A program made the translations under genes and the position numbers. Shown here piece after piece: positions 47,038 to 56,300 of a stretch of 64,000 nt of DNA (its first letter is position 1; the number at the start of each line of letters is the position of its first letter). The notes under the pieces were generated by a model. The model was given only the letters and a program-made list of their open reading frames with translations. It was not told the origin of the DNA and searched no databases. Source of the DNA: Roseomonas indoligenes (lineage in GTDB: Bacteria; Pseudomonadota; Alphaproteobacteria; Acetobacterales; Acetobacteraceae). The stretch is from NCBI RefSeq assembly GCF_017813365.1, contig NZ_JAGIZA010000003.1, forward strand, positions 124,001 to 188,000, read 5' to 3'.

Positions 47038-47790
47038 TCAGCGGACGCCCGAGAAGATGCGGGACCAGCGGACGGCGAAGGGCCATGCCCAGACCTCCCA
47101 CCAGTTCGCCGATCCGTCCCAGGAGAAGAAGATGAATTCCGCCCGGCCGACCAGATTCTCCACCGGGACGAAGCCCACATAATTCGTCGCGCGGCTGTCC
47201 AGCGAGTTGTCGCGGTTGTCGCCCATCGCGAAGACATGGCTCGGCGGCACCACGAATTCCTGCGTGTTGTCGTAGGGCCCGTCGTCGGTCTGCTCGAGGA
47301 TGTCGTGCGTGCGGCCGGGCGCGTCCGCGCTCGGCGGCAGGGTCTCGCGGTAGAGGTTCACCGTCAGGCGCGGACCGTCCCCCTCCACCGTGTAGGGGCC
47401 GATGCGGTTGCGGGTCACGGGCTGGCCATTGACCCGGAGGATGCCCTGGCGGACCTGGATGCGGTCGCCGGGCAGGCCGACGATGCGCTTGATGTAGTCC
47501 GTCACGCCGTCCCGCGGCAGCTTGAACACGGCCACATCGCCCCGCGCCGGCAGGCTGCCGAAGATGCGGCCGCTGAACAGGTTCGGGCTGAAGGGCAGCG
47601 AGGCACGGGAATAGCCGTAGGAATACTTGGAGACGAAGAGGTAGTCGCCCACCAAGAGGGTCGGGATCATGCTGCCCGAGGGGATGTTGAACGGCTCGAA
47701 GGCGATGGTGCGGATGCCGATGGCGATCAGGCCCGCATAGAGAATCGTCTTCAGGCTCTCCAGCCAGCCGCCGGAGGACTTCTTGCTCAT
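47038..47790 (-). CDS. lepB: Signal peptidase I
   Basis: Cleaves Sec and Tat signal peptides at the periplasmic face. 250 residues from ATG 47790. One N-terminal membrane span (about 15-31), then the catalytic Ser40 in IPSGSMIPTLLVGD and Lys101 in DYIKRIVGLPGD; GDNRDNSLDSR closes the core. First gene of the lepB-rnc-era-recO operon. The 246-base gap upstream (47791-48036) must hold its promoter; a TTGACA (complement of 47886-47891) is visible but lacks a good -10. Confidence 0.95.
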   Translation of the reverse strand: MSKKSSGGWLESLKTILYAGLIAIGIRTIAFEPFNIPSGSMIPTLLVGDYLFVSKYSYGYSRASLPFSPNLFSGRIFGSLPARGDVAVFKLPRDGVTDYIKRIVGLPGDRIQVRQGILRVNGQPVTRNRIGPYTVEGDGPRLTVNLYRETLPPSADAPGRTHDILEQTDDGPYDNTQEFVVPPSHVFAMGDNRDNSLDSRATNYVGFVPVENLVGRAEFIFFSWDGSANWWEVWAWPFAVRWSRIFSGVR

Positions 47791-48036
47791 CGTGCGCTTG
47801 CTCGCGGGCCTACCCGGTTGGCCATGCGTCCCAGGGTTCGGGTCGTGCCACCGCGTTGCGGCTGGGTGCGACAGTCTGGCGCTCCTGTCAAGGAAGCGGA
47901 CCTCTCGGGCGCCGGGTCGCTCTCCGCCGGCACCTGGTGGGCCTGGACGGAACCCCGTGCAGCCTCGACCGTCACTCACTTGGTAGGGATAAGGTAAACC
48001 GGACGAGGCAGGCCCGATGACCTCCTGGCCCCCGGT

Positions 48037-48465
48037 CTAACCACCCTGCCCGGCGAGCGAGGCCGGCAGCGGCACGGCGGAGATGATGACCACCGCCTCG
48101 GCATAGGGGTACTCGTCCGTCATCGTGAGGGAGACCTGGGCCGCGTGCCCCGGCGGCGTCATGGCCGCGAGCCGCTCGGCCGCCCCGCCCGTCATCCGCA
48201 AGGTCGGCTGGCCGGAGGGCAGGTTTACCACGCCGAGGTCGCGCCAGAAGACCCCGCCCCGGAACCCCGTACCCAGGGCCTTGGAGGCCGCCTCCTTCGC
48301 CGCGAAGCGCTTGGCATAGGTGGCGACACGCGTCAGGCCCCGCCGCTCCGCCTTTGCGCGCTCCACATCCGTGAAGATGCGGGCGATGAAGCGCTCGCCA
48401 TGCCGCTCCAGCGTCCGCTCCAGCCGGCGGATATCGACCATGTCGTTACCAAGTCCGAGAATCAC
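48037..48465 (-). CDS. acpS: Holo-[acyl-carrier-protein] synthase
   Basis: Transfers phosphopantetheine from CoA to ACP. 142 residues. Magnesium ligands: Asp8 in [11 protein letters not shown] and Glu58 in [15 protein letters not shown]. The start overlaps the stop of the upstream rsh gene by 4 bases. In many relatives pdxJ lies between these genes; here it is absent. Confidence 0.95.
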   Translation of the reverse strand: MILGLGNDMVDIRRLERTLERHGERFIARIFTDVERAKAERRGLTRVATYAKRFAAKEAASKALGTGFRGGVFWRDLGVVNLPSGQPTLRMTGGAAERLAAMTPPGHAAQVSLTMTDEYPYAEAVVIISAVPLPASLAGQGG

Positions 48466-50816
48466 GCCTTCGCCCGCTCCACCTGCTCGATCCCCGGCAG
48501 CGCCCGCAGCGCCGCGATGACGCTGGAGAGGTGGCGCAGGTCCTTCACCTCCAGGTCCACGTTCAGCTCCGCGAAGTCGGCGGACCGGTGCAGGAAGCGC
48601 AGGGACTGGATGCGGGCCTCCTGCTTGGCGATCGCCGTCGTCATGCCCGCGATGGCTGGACCCTCGTTCGAGGTCACGACGGAGAGCCGCGCGACGTGCT
48701 CCCCGGCCGCGCCGGGCCCGTTATCCCAGTCCACGTCGATGAAGCGCTCCGGCGTGGCCGCGAAGGCCTCCAGCGTGTGGCAGCCCTGCTTGTGGACCGT
48801 CACGCCGCGGCCGGTGGAAATGATCCCGACGATCCGGTCGCCCGGCACGGGATGGCAGCAATTGCCGAAATGCACCTCCATGCCGGAGACGAGCCCGACG
48901 ATGCCGTGCGCCACCTCCCTCCCGCCGGTGCCGCGCGAATAGGCCACCGTGGCGCCCGGCCGGCCGCGGGCCCGGGTCAGCGCCAGGGCCTCCAAGCCCG
49001 AGACGGCGGGGCGGGGCGGGCCGCGCAGCTCCGGCACCGCGGCGTGCAGCACGTCCCGCGCCGAGATGTTGCCGTTGCCGACGGCGATGCAGAGCTCCTC
49101 GAAGCCCGGCTGCTTCAGCGCCTTCACGGCGGGCTCGGCGGTCTTCTCGGAGAATTCCAGACCTTCCTGGCGGAAGGCGCGCGCGATGGCCTGGCGGCCG
49201 TTCTCGCGGCTTTCCTCCCGCTGGCGGGCCAGCACGGTGCGGCGGATCCGCGCCCGTGCCTTGCCGGTGACGACAAAGCGTTCCCAGGCCGGGTTGGGCG
49301 TGCCGCCGCGGGCCGTGATGATCTCGACCTGGTCGCCGTTCTCCAGCTGATAGCGCAGCGGCACGATGCGGCCATTGATTTTCGCGCCCACCGTGGAATC
49401 GCCCACCTGGGAGTGGACCTGGTAGGCGAAATCCACCGGCGTCGCGCCGCGGGGCAGCGCGATCAGGTCGCCCTTCGGCGTGAAGCAGAAGACCTGGTCC
49501 TGGTGCAGGGCGAGCTTCGTGTTCTCCAGGAAGTCCTGCGCCTCGCCGGCATTCTCCAGGATTTCCAGCAGGTCCTTCACCCAGGGGAAGCGCTTGCGGT
49601 CGCGGGCGGCGTTGACCACGCCGTCCGGGCCCTGCTTGTAGATCCAATGGGCAGCGACGCCGAACTCCGCCACCTCGTGCATCTCCGGCGTGCGGATCTG
49701 CACCTCGATCTTGGCGTTGCGCCGCTCCGGCACCGTCACGCCCGTATGGAGGGACTGGTAGCCGTTCGGCTTAGGGGTAGAGATGTAGTCCTTGAACCGC
49801 CCGGGAACCACGCGATAGGCGGAGTGGACGGCACCAAGCGCCATGTAGCAGTTGGCCTTGTCGTCCGTGACGATGCGAAAGGCCATGATGTCGGAGAGCT
49901 GCTCGAACTCCACCTTCTTGGAGTGCATCTTCAGCCAGATGCCGTAGGCGGACTTCTCCCGGCCCTGGATGTCGATCACCGGCACCTCCGCGTCGCGCAG
50001 GCGGCGGCGGATGTCCTCCTTGATCTCCTCGATCAGGTCGGCGCCCTGCCCGCGCAGGAAGGCCAGGCGGGCGTGGATGGTCTGGGAGGCATCGGGCTGA
50101 AGCTCGCGGAAGGCGCGGTCCTCCAGCTCGTCCTTCACCGCCTGCATGCCGATGCGCTCGGCCAGCGGCGCATAGATCTCCATCGTCTCGCGCGCGGTCT
50201 TCTGGCGGCGATGCTGCTGCGGCACGAAGTGCAGGGTGCGCATGTTATGCGTGCGGTCCGCGAGCTTCACGAGGAGCACGCGGATGTCCTCGCTCATCGC
50301 GAGAACCAGCTTGCGGAAGTTCTCGGCCTGCTTCGTGCGCTCGGACTGCAGTTCCAGCCGGGTCAGCTTCGTGACGCCGTCCACCAGCTTGGCAACGTCG
50401 GATCCGAAATCGCGGGACAGGTCGGCCAGCGTAAGGCCGGTGTCCTCCACCGTGTCGTGCAGGAGGGCGGTGGCGATCGTGGCGGCATCGAGCCGGTAAC
50501 CGGCCAGGATGCCGGCCACGGCGACGGGATGGCCGATATAGGGGTCGCCGTTGTCGCGCTTCTGGTCGCGATGGGCCCGCTCCGCCACGCGGTAGGCCCG
50601 CTCGATCATCGGGCCGTCGGCGCGGGGGTCGTAGCCTGTGACGAGATCGGCCAGGGCGCGGCCGGGGTCGGGGCCCAGCCCGGCATCGCCGAGGCTGTCG
50701 CTCTCCGGCCGGCCGGCGGCCAGTTGCACGGGGGCGGAAGCGGCCACCCCCTCGGGCGCAAGGAAGAGGCGCGGAACGGCACCGGGGGGTCTCGGGATCC
50801 CGGCGCCGTTGGTCAT
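48462..50816 (-). CDS. rsh: Bifunctional (p)ppGpp synthetase/hydrolase (RelA/SpoT homologue)
   Basis: Sole stringent-response enzyme expected in an alphaproteobacterium. 784 residues. The HD hydrolase has H120-D121 in [10 protein letters not shown]; the synthetase has [13 protein letters not shown] and the RFKD box (340-343), the form found in bifunctional enzymes rather than the EXDD of RelA. TGS ([18 protein letters not shown]), a helical region and an ACT domain follow. The first 50 residues are a non-conserved extension. Lies 25 bases after rpoZ. Confidence 0.96.
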   Translation of the reverse strand: MTNGAGIPRPPGAVPRLFLAPEGVAASAPVQLAAGRPESDSLGDAGLGPDPGRALADLVTGYDPRADGPMIERAYRVAERAHRDQKRDNGDPYIGHPVAVAGILAGYRLDAATIATALLHDTVEDTGLTLADLSRDFGSDVAKLVDGVTKLTRLELQSERTKQAENFRKLVLAMSEDIRVLLVKLADRTHNMRTLHFVPQQHRRQKTARETMEIYAPLAERIGMQAVKDELEDRAFRELQPDASQTIHARLAFLRGQGADLIEEIKEDIRRRLRDAEVPVIDIQGREKSAYGIWLKMHSKKVEFEQLSDIMAFRIVTDDKANCYMALGAVHSAYRVVPGRFKDYISTPKPNGYQSLHTGVTVPERRNAKIEVQIRTPEMHEVAEFGVAAHWIYKQGPDGVVNAARDRKRFPWVKDLLEILENAGEAQDFLENTKLALHQDQVFCFTPKGDLIALPRGATPVDFAYQVHSQVGDSTVGAKINGRIVPLRYQLENGDQVEIITARGGTPNPAWERFVVTGKARARIRRTVLARQREESRENGRQAIARAFRQEGLEFSEKTAEPAVKALKQPGFEELCIAVGNGNISARDVLHAAVPELRGPPRPAVSGLEALALTRARGRPGATVAYSRGTGGREVAHGIVGLVSGMEVHFGNCCHPVPGDRIVGIISTGRGVTVHKQGCHTLEAFAATPERFIDVDWDNGPGAAGEHVARLSVVTSNEGPAIAGMTTAIAKQEARIQSLRFLHRSADFAELNVDLEVKDLRHLSSVIAALRALPGIEQVERAKA

Positions 50817-50841
50817 GCGGAGGGTCGGTCCTGCGCCGGGG

Positions 50842-51240
50842 TCAGCGCCGGCCGCCCAGCTCGGCCGCGATCGCGGCCTCGAGGTCGTCGCCGGACATGT
50901 CCTCGACCTGCATGCCGGCCTCGGCAGCGGTCTCCTCGTTCACGTCCATCACGCCGAAGATGTTCTCGTCGGTGGCGATCAGGTCGATCACCTCCTCCTC
51001 CACCGGCTCCGGCTCGGGCGCGCGCAGCAGGGACTTGATGATGTCCTGCTCCAGCCCGGTCAGCTCCACCGTCTGCTCGGCGATCTCGCGCAGGGCGATG
51101 ACGGGGTTCTTGTCGTTGTCGCGATCCACCGTCAGCTCCTCCCCGCGGGAGATGGCGCGGGCGCGCTGGGCGGCGAGAAGGACCAGGTCGAAGCGGTTGG
51201 GAACCTGGAGGATGCAGTCCTCGACCGTGACGCGGGCCAT
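50842..51240 (-). CDS. rpoZ: RNA polymerase omega subunit
   Basis: 132 residues, starting [20 protein letters not shown], with the conserved [11 protein letters not shown] and [13 protein letters not shown] long acidic C-terminal extension (after residue 75) is usual for this group. It precedes rsh by 25 bases, as in many proteobacteria where omega and the stringent enzyme are linked functionally through ppGpp binding. Confidence 0.96.
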   Translation of the reverse strand: MARVTVEDCILQVPNRFDLVLLAAQRARAISRGEELTVDRDNDKNPVIALREIAEQTVELTGLEQDIIKSLLRAPEPEPVEEEVIDLIATDENIFGVMDVNEETAAEAGMQVEDMSGDDLEAAIAAELGGRR

Positions 51241-51317
51241 GGCGAACCTCGGAATCTGTGAGCGGGCGAAAGGCGGAGATAGGGCCCCGCCCCCGCGAAG
51301 GCAAGCCTGGACCGCCC

Positions 51318-51839
51318 CTACCCCAGCGGTCGCATGGGGGCGGGCGGCAGGTCCGAGAGCATGGCGGCGACGCTAAGCCCGCTCACGGGATGCGTCCAGC
51401 CCGGCCAGACCTGCGCCAGGGGCTCCAGGACGAAGCGGCGGAGATGCGCGCGGGGGTGGGGCACCACCGGGTCCGGCGCGTCGCGGACCAGCCGGCCCAT
51501 GGCGATAATGTCCAGGTCCAGGGTCCTTGGCGCGTTCGGGTAGGGGCGCACGCGGCCATGCGCCGCCTCCACCGCCTGCAGCGCGGCCAGCAGCGCCGCC
51601 GGATCCGCCTCTCCCCGCAGCCGCGCGACCCCGTTCACGTACCAGGGGCTGCCGGGCAGCGGCGGGTCCGGCGCCGTTTCCCACCAGCCGGAGACAGCGG
51701 CGAGGGAGAGGCCGAGGATGCCCTCCAGCGCCGCCGCGGCCGCGCGGCAGGTGGCCAGGGGACCGGCGCCGTCCACCCCCGGCAGGTTGGCGCCGATGGC
51801 AACGAGGGTATCGCCCTCCCCCGCAACGCCATCCGCCAA
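51318..51839 (-). CDS. folK: 2-amino-4-hydroxy-6-hydroxymethyldihydropteridine diphosphokinase
   Basis: Pyrophosphorylates the pterin before folate condensation. 173 residues. Begins with [10 protein letters not shown] and contains the HPPK signature [11 protein letters not shown] near residue 112, followed by [17 protein letters not shown]. Stands 77 bases upstream of rpoZ on the same strand and one base downstream of the molybdopterin oxidoreductase gene; no folP or folB in view. Confidence 0.93.
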   Translation of the reverse strand: MADGVAGEGDTLVAIGANLPGVDGAGPLATCRAAAAALEGILGLSLAAVSGWWETAPDPPLPGSPWYVNGVARLRGEADPAALLAALQAVEAAHGRVRPYPNAPRTLDLDIIAMGRLVRDAPDPVVPHPRAHLRRFVLEPLAQVWPGWTHPVSGLSVAAMLSDLPPAPMRPLG

Positions 51840-51840
51840 G

Positions 51841-52515
51841 TCAGGCGTACCGCTCCTCCAGCCAGGGGTCGCCGCGCTCGTGGTAGCCGCGGACCTCCCA
51901 GAAGCCGAGCTTGTCGTGCGGGATCAGGCTGATCCGCCGGATCCATTTCGGGCTCTTCCAGAAATACAGATGCGGCACCACCAGCCGCATCGGGCCGCCG
52001 TGCTGGCGGGTCAGCGGCTTGCCCTCCCAATGGGTGGCCAGCAGGTTCTCCGCCCGGTCCAGGTCGGGGAGCGGCAGGTTCGTAGTGTAGCCGTCGTGGG
52101 ATTCCATGGTCACAAACGCCGCCTCGGCCTTCGGGCGCGCCAGGGCCAGCAGGTCGGAGATGGAAATCCCGCGCCAGTCATTGTCGTAGCGGGACCACTG
52201 GGTGACGCAGTGGATGTCGTTCCGCCATTCCCGCTGCGGCAGGGCCATCAGGTCTGCCCAGGAGAGGGAGAGCGGGTTCTCCACCAGCCCGTCGATGTCC
52301 AGCCGCGCCTGCGCCTCCGCCACCGTGGGCTGGATGCCCAGGTCCAGCACCGGCCAGTCCGTCACCAGCCGCTGGCCGGGCGGCAGCCGGTCCCGTGCCG
52401 GGTCCGCCGTGGTGCCGGTGAGGAGGCGCCCTTCCTCCGCCCAGCGCTCCTTCGTGCGGACGAGTTTTTCCTTGATCCCCGGGGGGGTGCCTTCCGGCTG
52501 GGTTTCGTCGGTCAT
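51841..52515 (-). CDS. Sulfite-oxidase-like molybdopterin oxidoreductase (YedY/MsrP superfamily, cytosolic form)
   Basis: 224 residues from ATG 52515. The molybdenum-ligating cysteine is C103 in NDIHCVTQWSRYD, and the cofactor-binding segments GYTTNLPLPDLDRAENLLA and QHGGPMRLVVPHLYFWKSPKWIR match the small sulfite-oxidase-like group. No signal peptide, no heme or C-terminal dimerisation domain, so it is a minimal cytoplasmic enzyme of unknown substrate. Stop and folK start are adjacent (1 base gap). Confidence 0.85.
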   Translation of the reverse strand: MTDETQPEGTPPGIKEKLVRTKERWAEEGRLLTGTTADPARDRLPPGQRLVTDWPVLDLGIQPTVAEAQARLDIDGLVENPLSLSWADLMALPQREWRNDIHCVTQWSRYDNDWRGISISDLLALARPKAEAAFVTMESHDGYTTNLPLPDLDRAENLLATHWEGKPLTRQHGGPMRLVVPHLYFWKSPKWIRRISLIPHDKLGFWEVRGYHERGDPWLEERYA

Positions 52516-52559
52516 GCCGCAACAGGTGCCCGCGGCGGGCGCCGGATGCAACGGACGAT

Positions 52560-53405
52560 TCAGCGATGCGTGCCCAGCCAGGCGTCAATCTCCGGCCCCC
52601 AGGCGACCGCGCCGCCCCGTCCGTAGAACATGCCGTGGCCGTCCTCGCCCCAGGCAGGCAGTTCCACCAGCGTCGCCTGCCCCCCGGCACTGGTGAAGGC
52701 GCGTTGCATCGCGCGGACGAGGTTGGGCGCGAAGAAGCTGTCATTCGGGGTGTGCAGCCAGAGGAGGGGCATCCCCCCGCCCCTCCCGGCTAGTTGCCCC
52801 GCATCCGCCACCAGCCGGTCCGGGGCGCAATTCTCGTTCGGGCGGTCATCGCGGCGCCCACCCCGGCCCGGCGCCACGGCGACGAAGGCGGAGGTTCCCG
52901 GCGGCGGGTCGGCCGCAAGCGCCAGCACGCCCCACCCCCCGGCGGACTGCCCGATCACCGCGATCCCGTCAGGTTGGATGCCCGGCAGCCCGCGCGCGAG
53001 GGCGATGGCGGCGCGGATGTCCCGCCCCGTCTCCGCCGCCGCCCGCGCGTAGTCCGGGTCCTCGCAGCGGCCATATTCCTCAGCCCAGGCACCGCCCGAA
53101 GGGCCGTAGCCCCGCCGCAACGGCGCCAGCACCGCCTCGCCCCGCGCCAGGAAATGCCGGGCAACCGCCGAACCGCAGGGCAGCAGCCCGTATCGCGCCC
53201 GCGCTTGCACGCCCTCCCCCGGCGAGCCGTGATTGATGACGACGAGGCGGGCGGGCCCAGGTCCGGCCGGCCGGCAGAGCCGGGCGGGGATGGTCTGGAC
53301 GCTGCCGTCGGCGGCCGTGACGGGAACGGAGAGCAACTCCTCCCCGGGCCGGTCCGGCGCGGCGCAGCCGGCCATGCCGAGCAGCGCGGCGAGGGCCAGG
53401 ACCAT
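52560..53405 (-). CDS. Alpha/beta hydrolase lipoprotein
   Basis: 281 residues from ATG 53405. The N-terminus MVLALAALLGMAGC is a short lipoprotein signal with Cys14 as the lipidated residue. The hydrolase part has VVINHGSPGEG, the nucleophile elbow IGQSAGGWG and a C-terminal GEDGHGMFYGRGG histidine, resembling dienelactone-hydrolase-like carboxylic ester hydrolases. Substrate unknown. Divergent from the efflux operon. Confidence 0.82.
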   Translation of the reverse strand: MVLALAALLGMAGCAAPDRPGEELLSVPVTAADGSVQTIPARLCRPAGPGPARLVVINHGSPGEGVQARARYGLLPCGSAVARHFLARGEAVLAPLRRGYGPSGGAWAEEYGRCEDPDYARAAAETGRDIRAAIALARGLPGIQPDGIAVIGQSAGGWGVLALAADPPPGTSAFVAVAPGRGGRRDDRPNENCAPDRLVADAGQLAGRGGGMPLLWLHTPNDSFFAPNLVRAMQRAFTSAGGQATLVELPAWGEDGHGMFYGRGGAVAWGPEIDAWLGTHR

Positions 53406-53480
53406 GCGCCGCAACCGGCCATTTTCCCGCCTCGGGAAGGGTATATGTCGGTTACGGATAGGTGGTGGCGAAGGGTAACA

Positions 53481-53495
53481 GGGCATGGGATGCCC
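53481..53495. promoter_or_regulatory. Perfect dyad GGGCAT-GGG-ATGCCC upstream of the RND operon
   Basis: Palindrome with a 3-base centre, 25 bases before the efflux start and flanked by AT-rich bases (TAACA, AATGTAT). Shape fits a repressor operator; no regulator gene is adjacent. Confidence 0.4.
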
Positions 53496-53520
53496 AATGT
53501 ATCGCCCCTAGAAGGACGCT

Positions 53521-54978
53521 GTGCGAGATTCGAATCCCATGAACAAGCCCGCCGGGCCCACGCGACGGGACGCCGGCCGGATGGTGCTCGGCGCCCTGCT
53601 CGGGTTCGCCCCTGCGGGCTGCGCCCTGCACCCCGATGCCATCCCCGCCATCGAGCGCGGCCCGGACCGGTTCCGGGAGGCGGCGGCCCCGGCCGCCTGG
53701 CCGAACCCGGAGTGGTGGCGCGGCTTCGGCTCGGTAGAGCTGGATCGGCTGATGCGGCGCATCGCCTCGGAGAACCTGGACCTGGCGGCCGCTGCCGCTC
53801 GGGTGCGGCAGGCCGAGGCCACGGCCCGCGTGGCCGGCTCTACCCTGCTGCCCACCATCTCCTCCGGCGGGAATGCGCGGCGCAGCCAGACCGGTTCGGG
53901 CAACCCCTCGGCCACCTCCTATGACATCAGTCTCGCGGCTTCCTACGAGCTGGATGTCTGGGGGCTGAACCGGAACACCTACGAATCGGCCCGCCTCTCG
54001 GCCGTGGCCACCCGCTACGCCCTTGGCACGACGCTGATGACGGCCGAGGCCTCCGTGGCCAACACCTACTTCACCATCCTGGAAGCGCGGAACGCGCTGC
54101 GGATCCAGGAGGCAAACCTGAACGCCGCCCGGCGGGTGCTGAACGTCATCCGCCAGCAGGTGGCCGCCGGCACCGCCACCGGGCTGGACCTGGCGCAGCA
54201 GGAGACGGTCGTCGCCCAGCAGGAGGCGGCCGTGCCGCCGCTGCGCCAGAGCGTGTCCCAGAACGTCGCCACGCTCGCGGTGCTGGTGGGGCTGGCCCCC
54301 GTGCAGCTCGACATCCTGGGGGAGGGCTTCGAAGGGCTGGACGTGCCCTCCCCTTCCCCGGGCCTGCCCTCCGCCCTGCTGGCGCGGCGACCGGACGTGC
54401 TGCAGGCGGAGGCGAGCCTCGCCTCGGCGGGCGCCAACACCGCCGCGGCGCGGGCGGCACTGCTGCCCTCCTTCACCCTATCGGCCCAGGGCGGCTTCAC
54501 CGCGGCACTGATCGGAACGCTTCTGCGGCCGGAAGCCCAGTTCTACTCCCTGGCGGCCAGCGTCGCGCAGACCATCTTCGACAACGGCGGCCTTCGCGGC
54601 CGGGTGGAGCTGGCCCGCGCGCAGCAGGAGGAACTGGTGATCGTGTACCGCCAGACCATCCTGAACGCTCTGGCGGACGTGGAGAGCGCCCTGGCGGCCC
54701 TGCGGGAGACGACCGAGCAGGAGGCGCTGCTGGCGGAGGCCGAGCGCCGCGCAGCCCGCGCCTACAATATCTCCGAGGAGCAGCTGCGCGGCGGCGTGAT
54801 CAACCTGATCACCCTTCTGAGCACCCAGACAACGCTTTTCACCGCCCGGCGTAACCTCTCGACGGGCCGGCGGAACCGGTTCCAGGCCGCGGTGGGGCTG
54901 TTCCGGGCCCTGGGCGGCGGCTGGGGCGCCAGTGCGGCCGCCGTCCCGTCTCCTACCCTTGTGGAGGTTGCCCGATGA
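53521..54978 (+). CDS. Outer-membrane factor of an RND efflux pump (NodT/OprM family)
   Basis: 485 residues from GTG 53521, with AAGGA four bases upstream; ATG 53539 is the alternative. The N-terminus (TRRDAGRMVLGALLGFAPAGC) is a lipoprotein signal with twin arginines. Two OEP repeats follow, with WWRGFGSVELDRLMRRI at the start and the coiled-coil hairpins around AAARVRQAEAT and ARVELARAQQEEL-type segments. First gene of the four-gene efflux operon, overlapping the adaptor by 4 bases. Confidence 0.9.
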   Translation: MRDSNPMNKPAGPTRRDAGRMVLGALLGFAPAGCALHPDAIPAIERGPDRFREAAAPAAWPNPEWWRGFGSVELDRLMRRIASENLDLAAAAARVRQAEATARVAGSTLLPTISSGGNARRSQTGSGNPSATSYDISLAASYELDVWGLNRNTYESARLSAVATRYALGTTLMTAEASVANTYFTILEARNALRIQEANLNAARRVLNVIRQQVAAGTATGLDLAQQETVVAQQEAAVPPLRQSVSQNVATLAVLVGLAPVQLDILGEGFEGLDVPSPSPGLPSALLARRPDVLQAEASLASAGANTAAARAALLPSFTLSAQGGFTAALIGTLLRPEAQFYSLAASVAQTIFDNGGLRGRVELARAQQEELVIVYRQTILNALADVESALAALRETTEQEALLAEAERRAARAYNISEEQLRGGVINLITLLSTQTTLFTARRNLSTGRRNRFQAAVGLFRALGGGWGASAAAVPSPTLVEVAR

Positions 54979-56300
54979 GGCGCGCGTTCGGTTGGCTCCT
55001 CGTCCTTGTCATCCTCGCCGGGGGCGGCTGGTACGGGTGGCGCTGGTGGCAGGAGCGGCACGGGGCGCAGGACCCCTCCGCCGCGCGCGACCAGATGCAG
55101 GCCCAGGGCCCGCAGGGCGGCACGAACCCGCAGGGCCCCGGCGCCAGGCGGGAAGGCGGCGGTGCTGGCGGCGGCAACCGTCCGCGCCGCGCGGGCGGCC
55201 CGGGCGGTGGGACCGCGGTTCCCGTGACGGTGGCGGAGGCCGCGCGGCGCGACGTGGCGCTGACGGTGGACGCGCTGGGCACCGTGGTGCCGCTGCAGAG
55301 TGTGGTGGTCCGCACCCAGCTGGACGGCCAGCTGATGGAGGTGAACTTCCGCGAGGGCCAGGAGGTCGCGGAAGGCGACGTGCTGGCGCGGGTGGACGAC
55401 CGCACGGTGCGCGCCGCGCTGCAGCAGGCCGAGGGCAAGAAGGCCTATGACCAGGCACAGCTGGCCAATGCCCGCGTGGACCTGACACGCTACCAGGGCC
55501 TCGTCCGCGCCTCCGGCGCCACGCAGCAGCAGGTGGATACCCAGCGTGCCCAGGTGGCGATGCTGGAGGCCCAGGTGCAGCAGGACGATGCCGCCATCGC
55601 GCAGTCCCGGACCCAGCTCGGCTTCGCCACCATCCGCTCGCCCCTGGCGGGCCGGGTGGGCATCCGGCAGGTGGATGCGGGCAACCTCGTCCGCTCCTCC
55701 GACACGGCGGGCATCGTCTCCGTCACGCAGATGGCGCCGATCAGCGTCACCTTTACCCTGCCTCAGCAGGAGCTGCCGCGCCTAACCCGGGCGCTGGCCT
55801 CCGGCGCCGTGCCGGTGGAGACGCTGCCCGGGCCGAGTTCCTCCTCGGGCGGAACCCAGCCCGTGGCGCGCGGGACGCTGCTGACGATCGACAACAGCGT
55901 GGATGCCACCACCGGCACCATCAAGGCGAAGGCGGTCTTCCCGAACGAGGACCGCGCCCTCTGGCCCGGCGCCTTCGTGAACCTCCGCCTGCGGATCGAG
56001 GTGGTGCCGCAGGCCGTTGTGGTGCCCCTCGTCTCCATCCAGCGCGGGCCGGAGGGCAGCTACGCCTTCGTCGTGAAGGAGGACCGCACGGTGGAGCAGC
56101 GCCCCGTGACGCTCGGCCAGACGACCATGGCGGACGCCGTGGTGCAGTCCGGAATCCAGCCCGGGGAGCGTGTTGTGACCTCCGGCGGACTGCGCCTGTC
56201 TGCCGGCACCACGGTGGCGCTCCAGGATGAGAACGCCCCCACCCGGCAACCCGGCAGCCGGCCGCGGCGCACCGCCGAGGCGCGGGAGACGGCGAATTGA
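54975..56300 (+). CDS. RND efflux periplasmic adaptor (MdtA-like membrane fusion protein)
   Basis: 441 residues. One N-terminal membrane anchor (about 5-22), then a long Gly/Arg/Pro-rich linker (30-80) not typical of MdtA. Biotinyl-lipoyl half LDGQLMEVNFREGQEVAEGD, helical hairpin around residues 145-205, and the second half FATIRSPLAGRVGIRQVDAGN. C-terminal barrel ends ERVVTSGGLRLSAGTTV. ATGA overlap with the outer-membrane gene and TTGA overlap with the first permease. Confidence 0.92.
   Translation: MRRAFGWLLVLVILAGGGWYGWRWWQERHGAQDPSAARDQMQAQGPQGGTNPQGPGARREGGGAGGGNRPRRAGGPGGGTAVPVTVAEAARRDVALTVDALGTVVPLQSVVVRTQLDGQLMEVNFREGQEVAEGDVLARVDDRTVRAALQQAEGKKAYDQAQLANARVDLTRYQGLVRASGATQQQVDTQRAQVAMLEAQVQQDDAAIAQSRTQLGFATIRSPLAGRVGIRQVDAGNLVRSSDTAGIVSVTQMAPISVTFTLPQQELPRLTRALASGAVPVETLPGPSSSSGGTQPVARGTLLTIDNSVDATTGTIKAKAVFPNEDRALWPGAFVNLRLRIEVVPQAVVVPLVSIQRGPEGSYAFVVKEDRTVEQRPVTLGQTTMADAVVQSGIQPGERVVTSGGLRLSAGTTVALQDENAPTRQPGSRPRRTAEARETAN

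Noticed and set aside
47886..47891. TTGACA (minus strand) as the -35 of a lepB promoter
   Set aside because: No acceptable -10 at 16-18 bases; listed only as a possibility in the lepB entry.
48531..51038. Open frame of over 800 codons antisense to rsh and rpoZ
   Set aside because: Low-complexity His/Leu/Gly/Arg composition, no ribosome binding site, overlaps conserved genes throughout.
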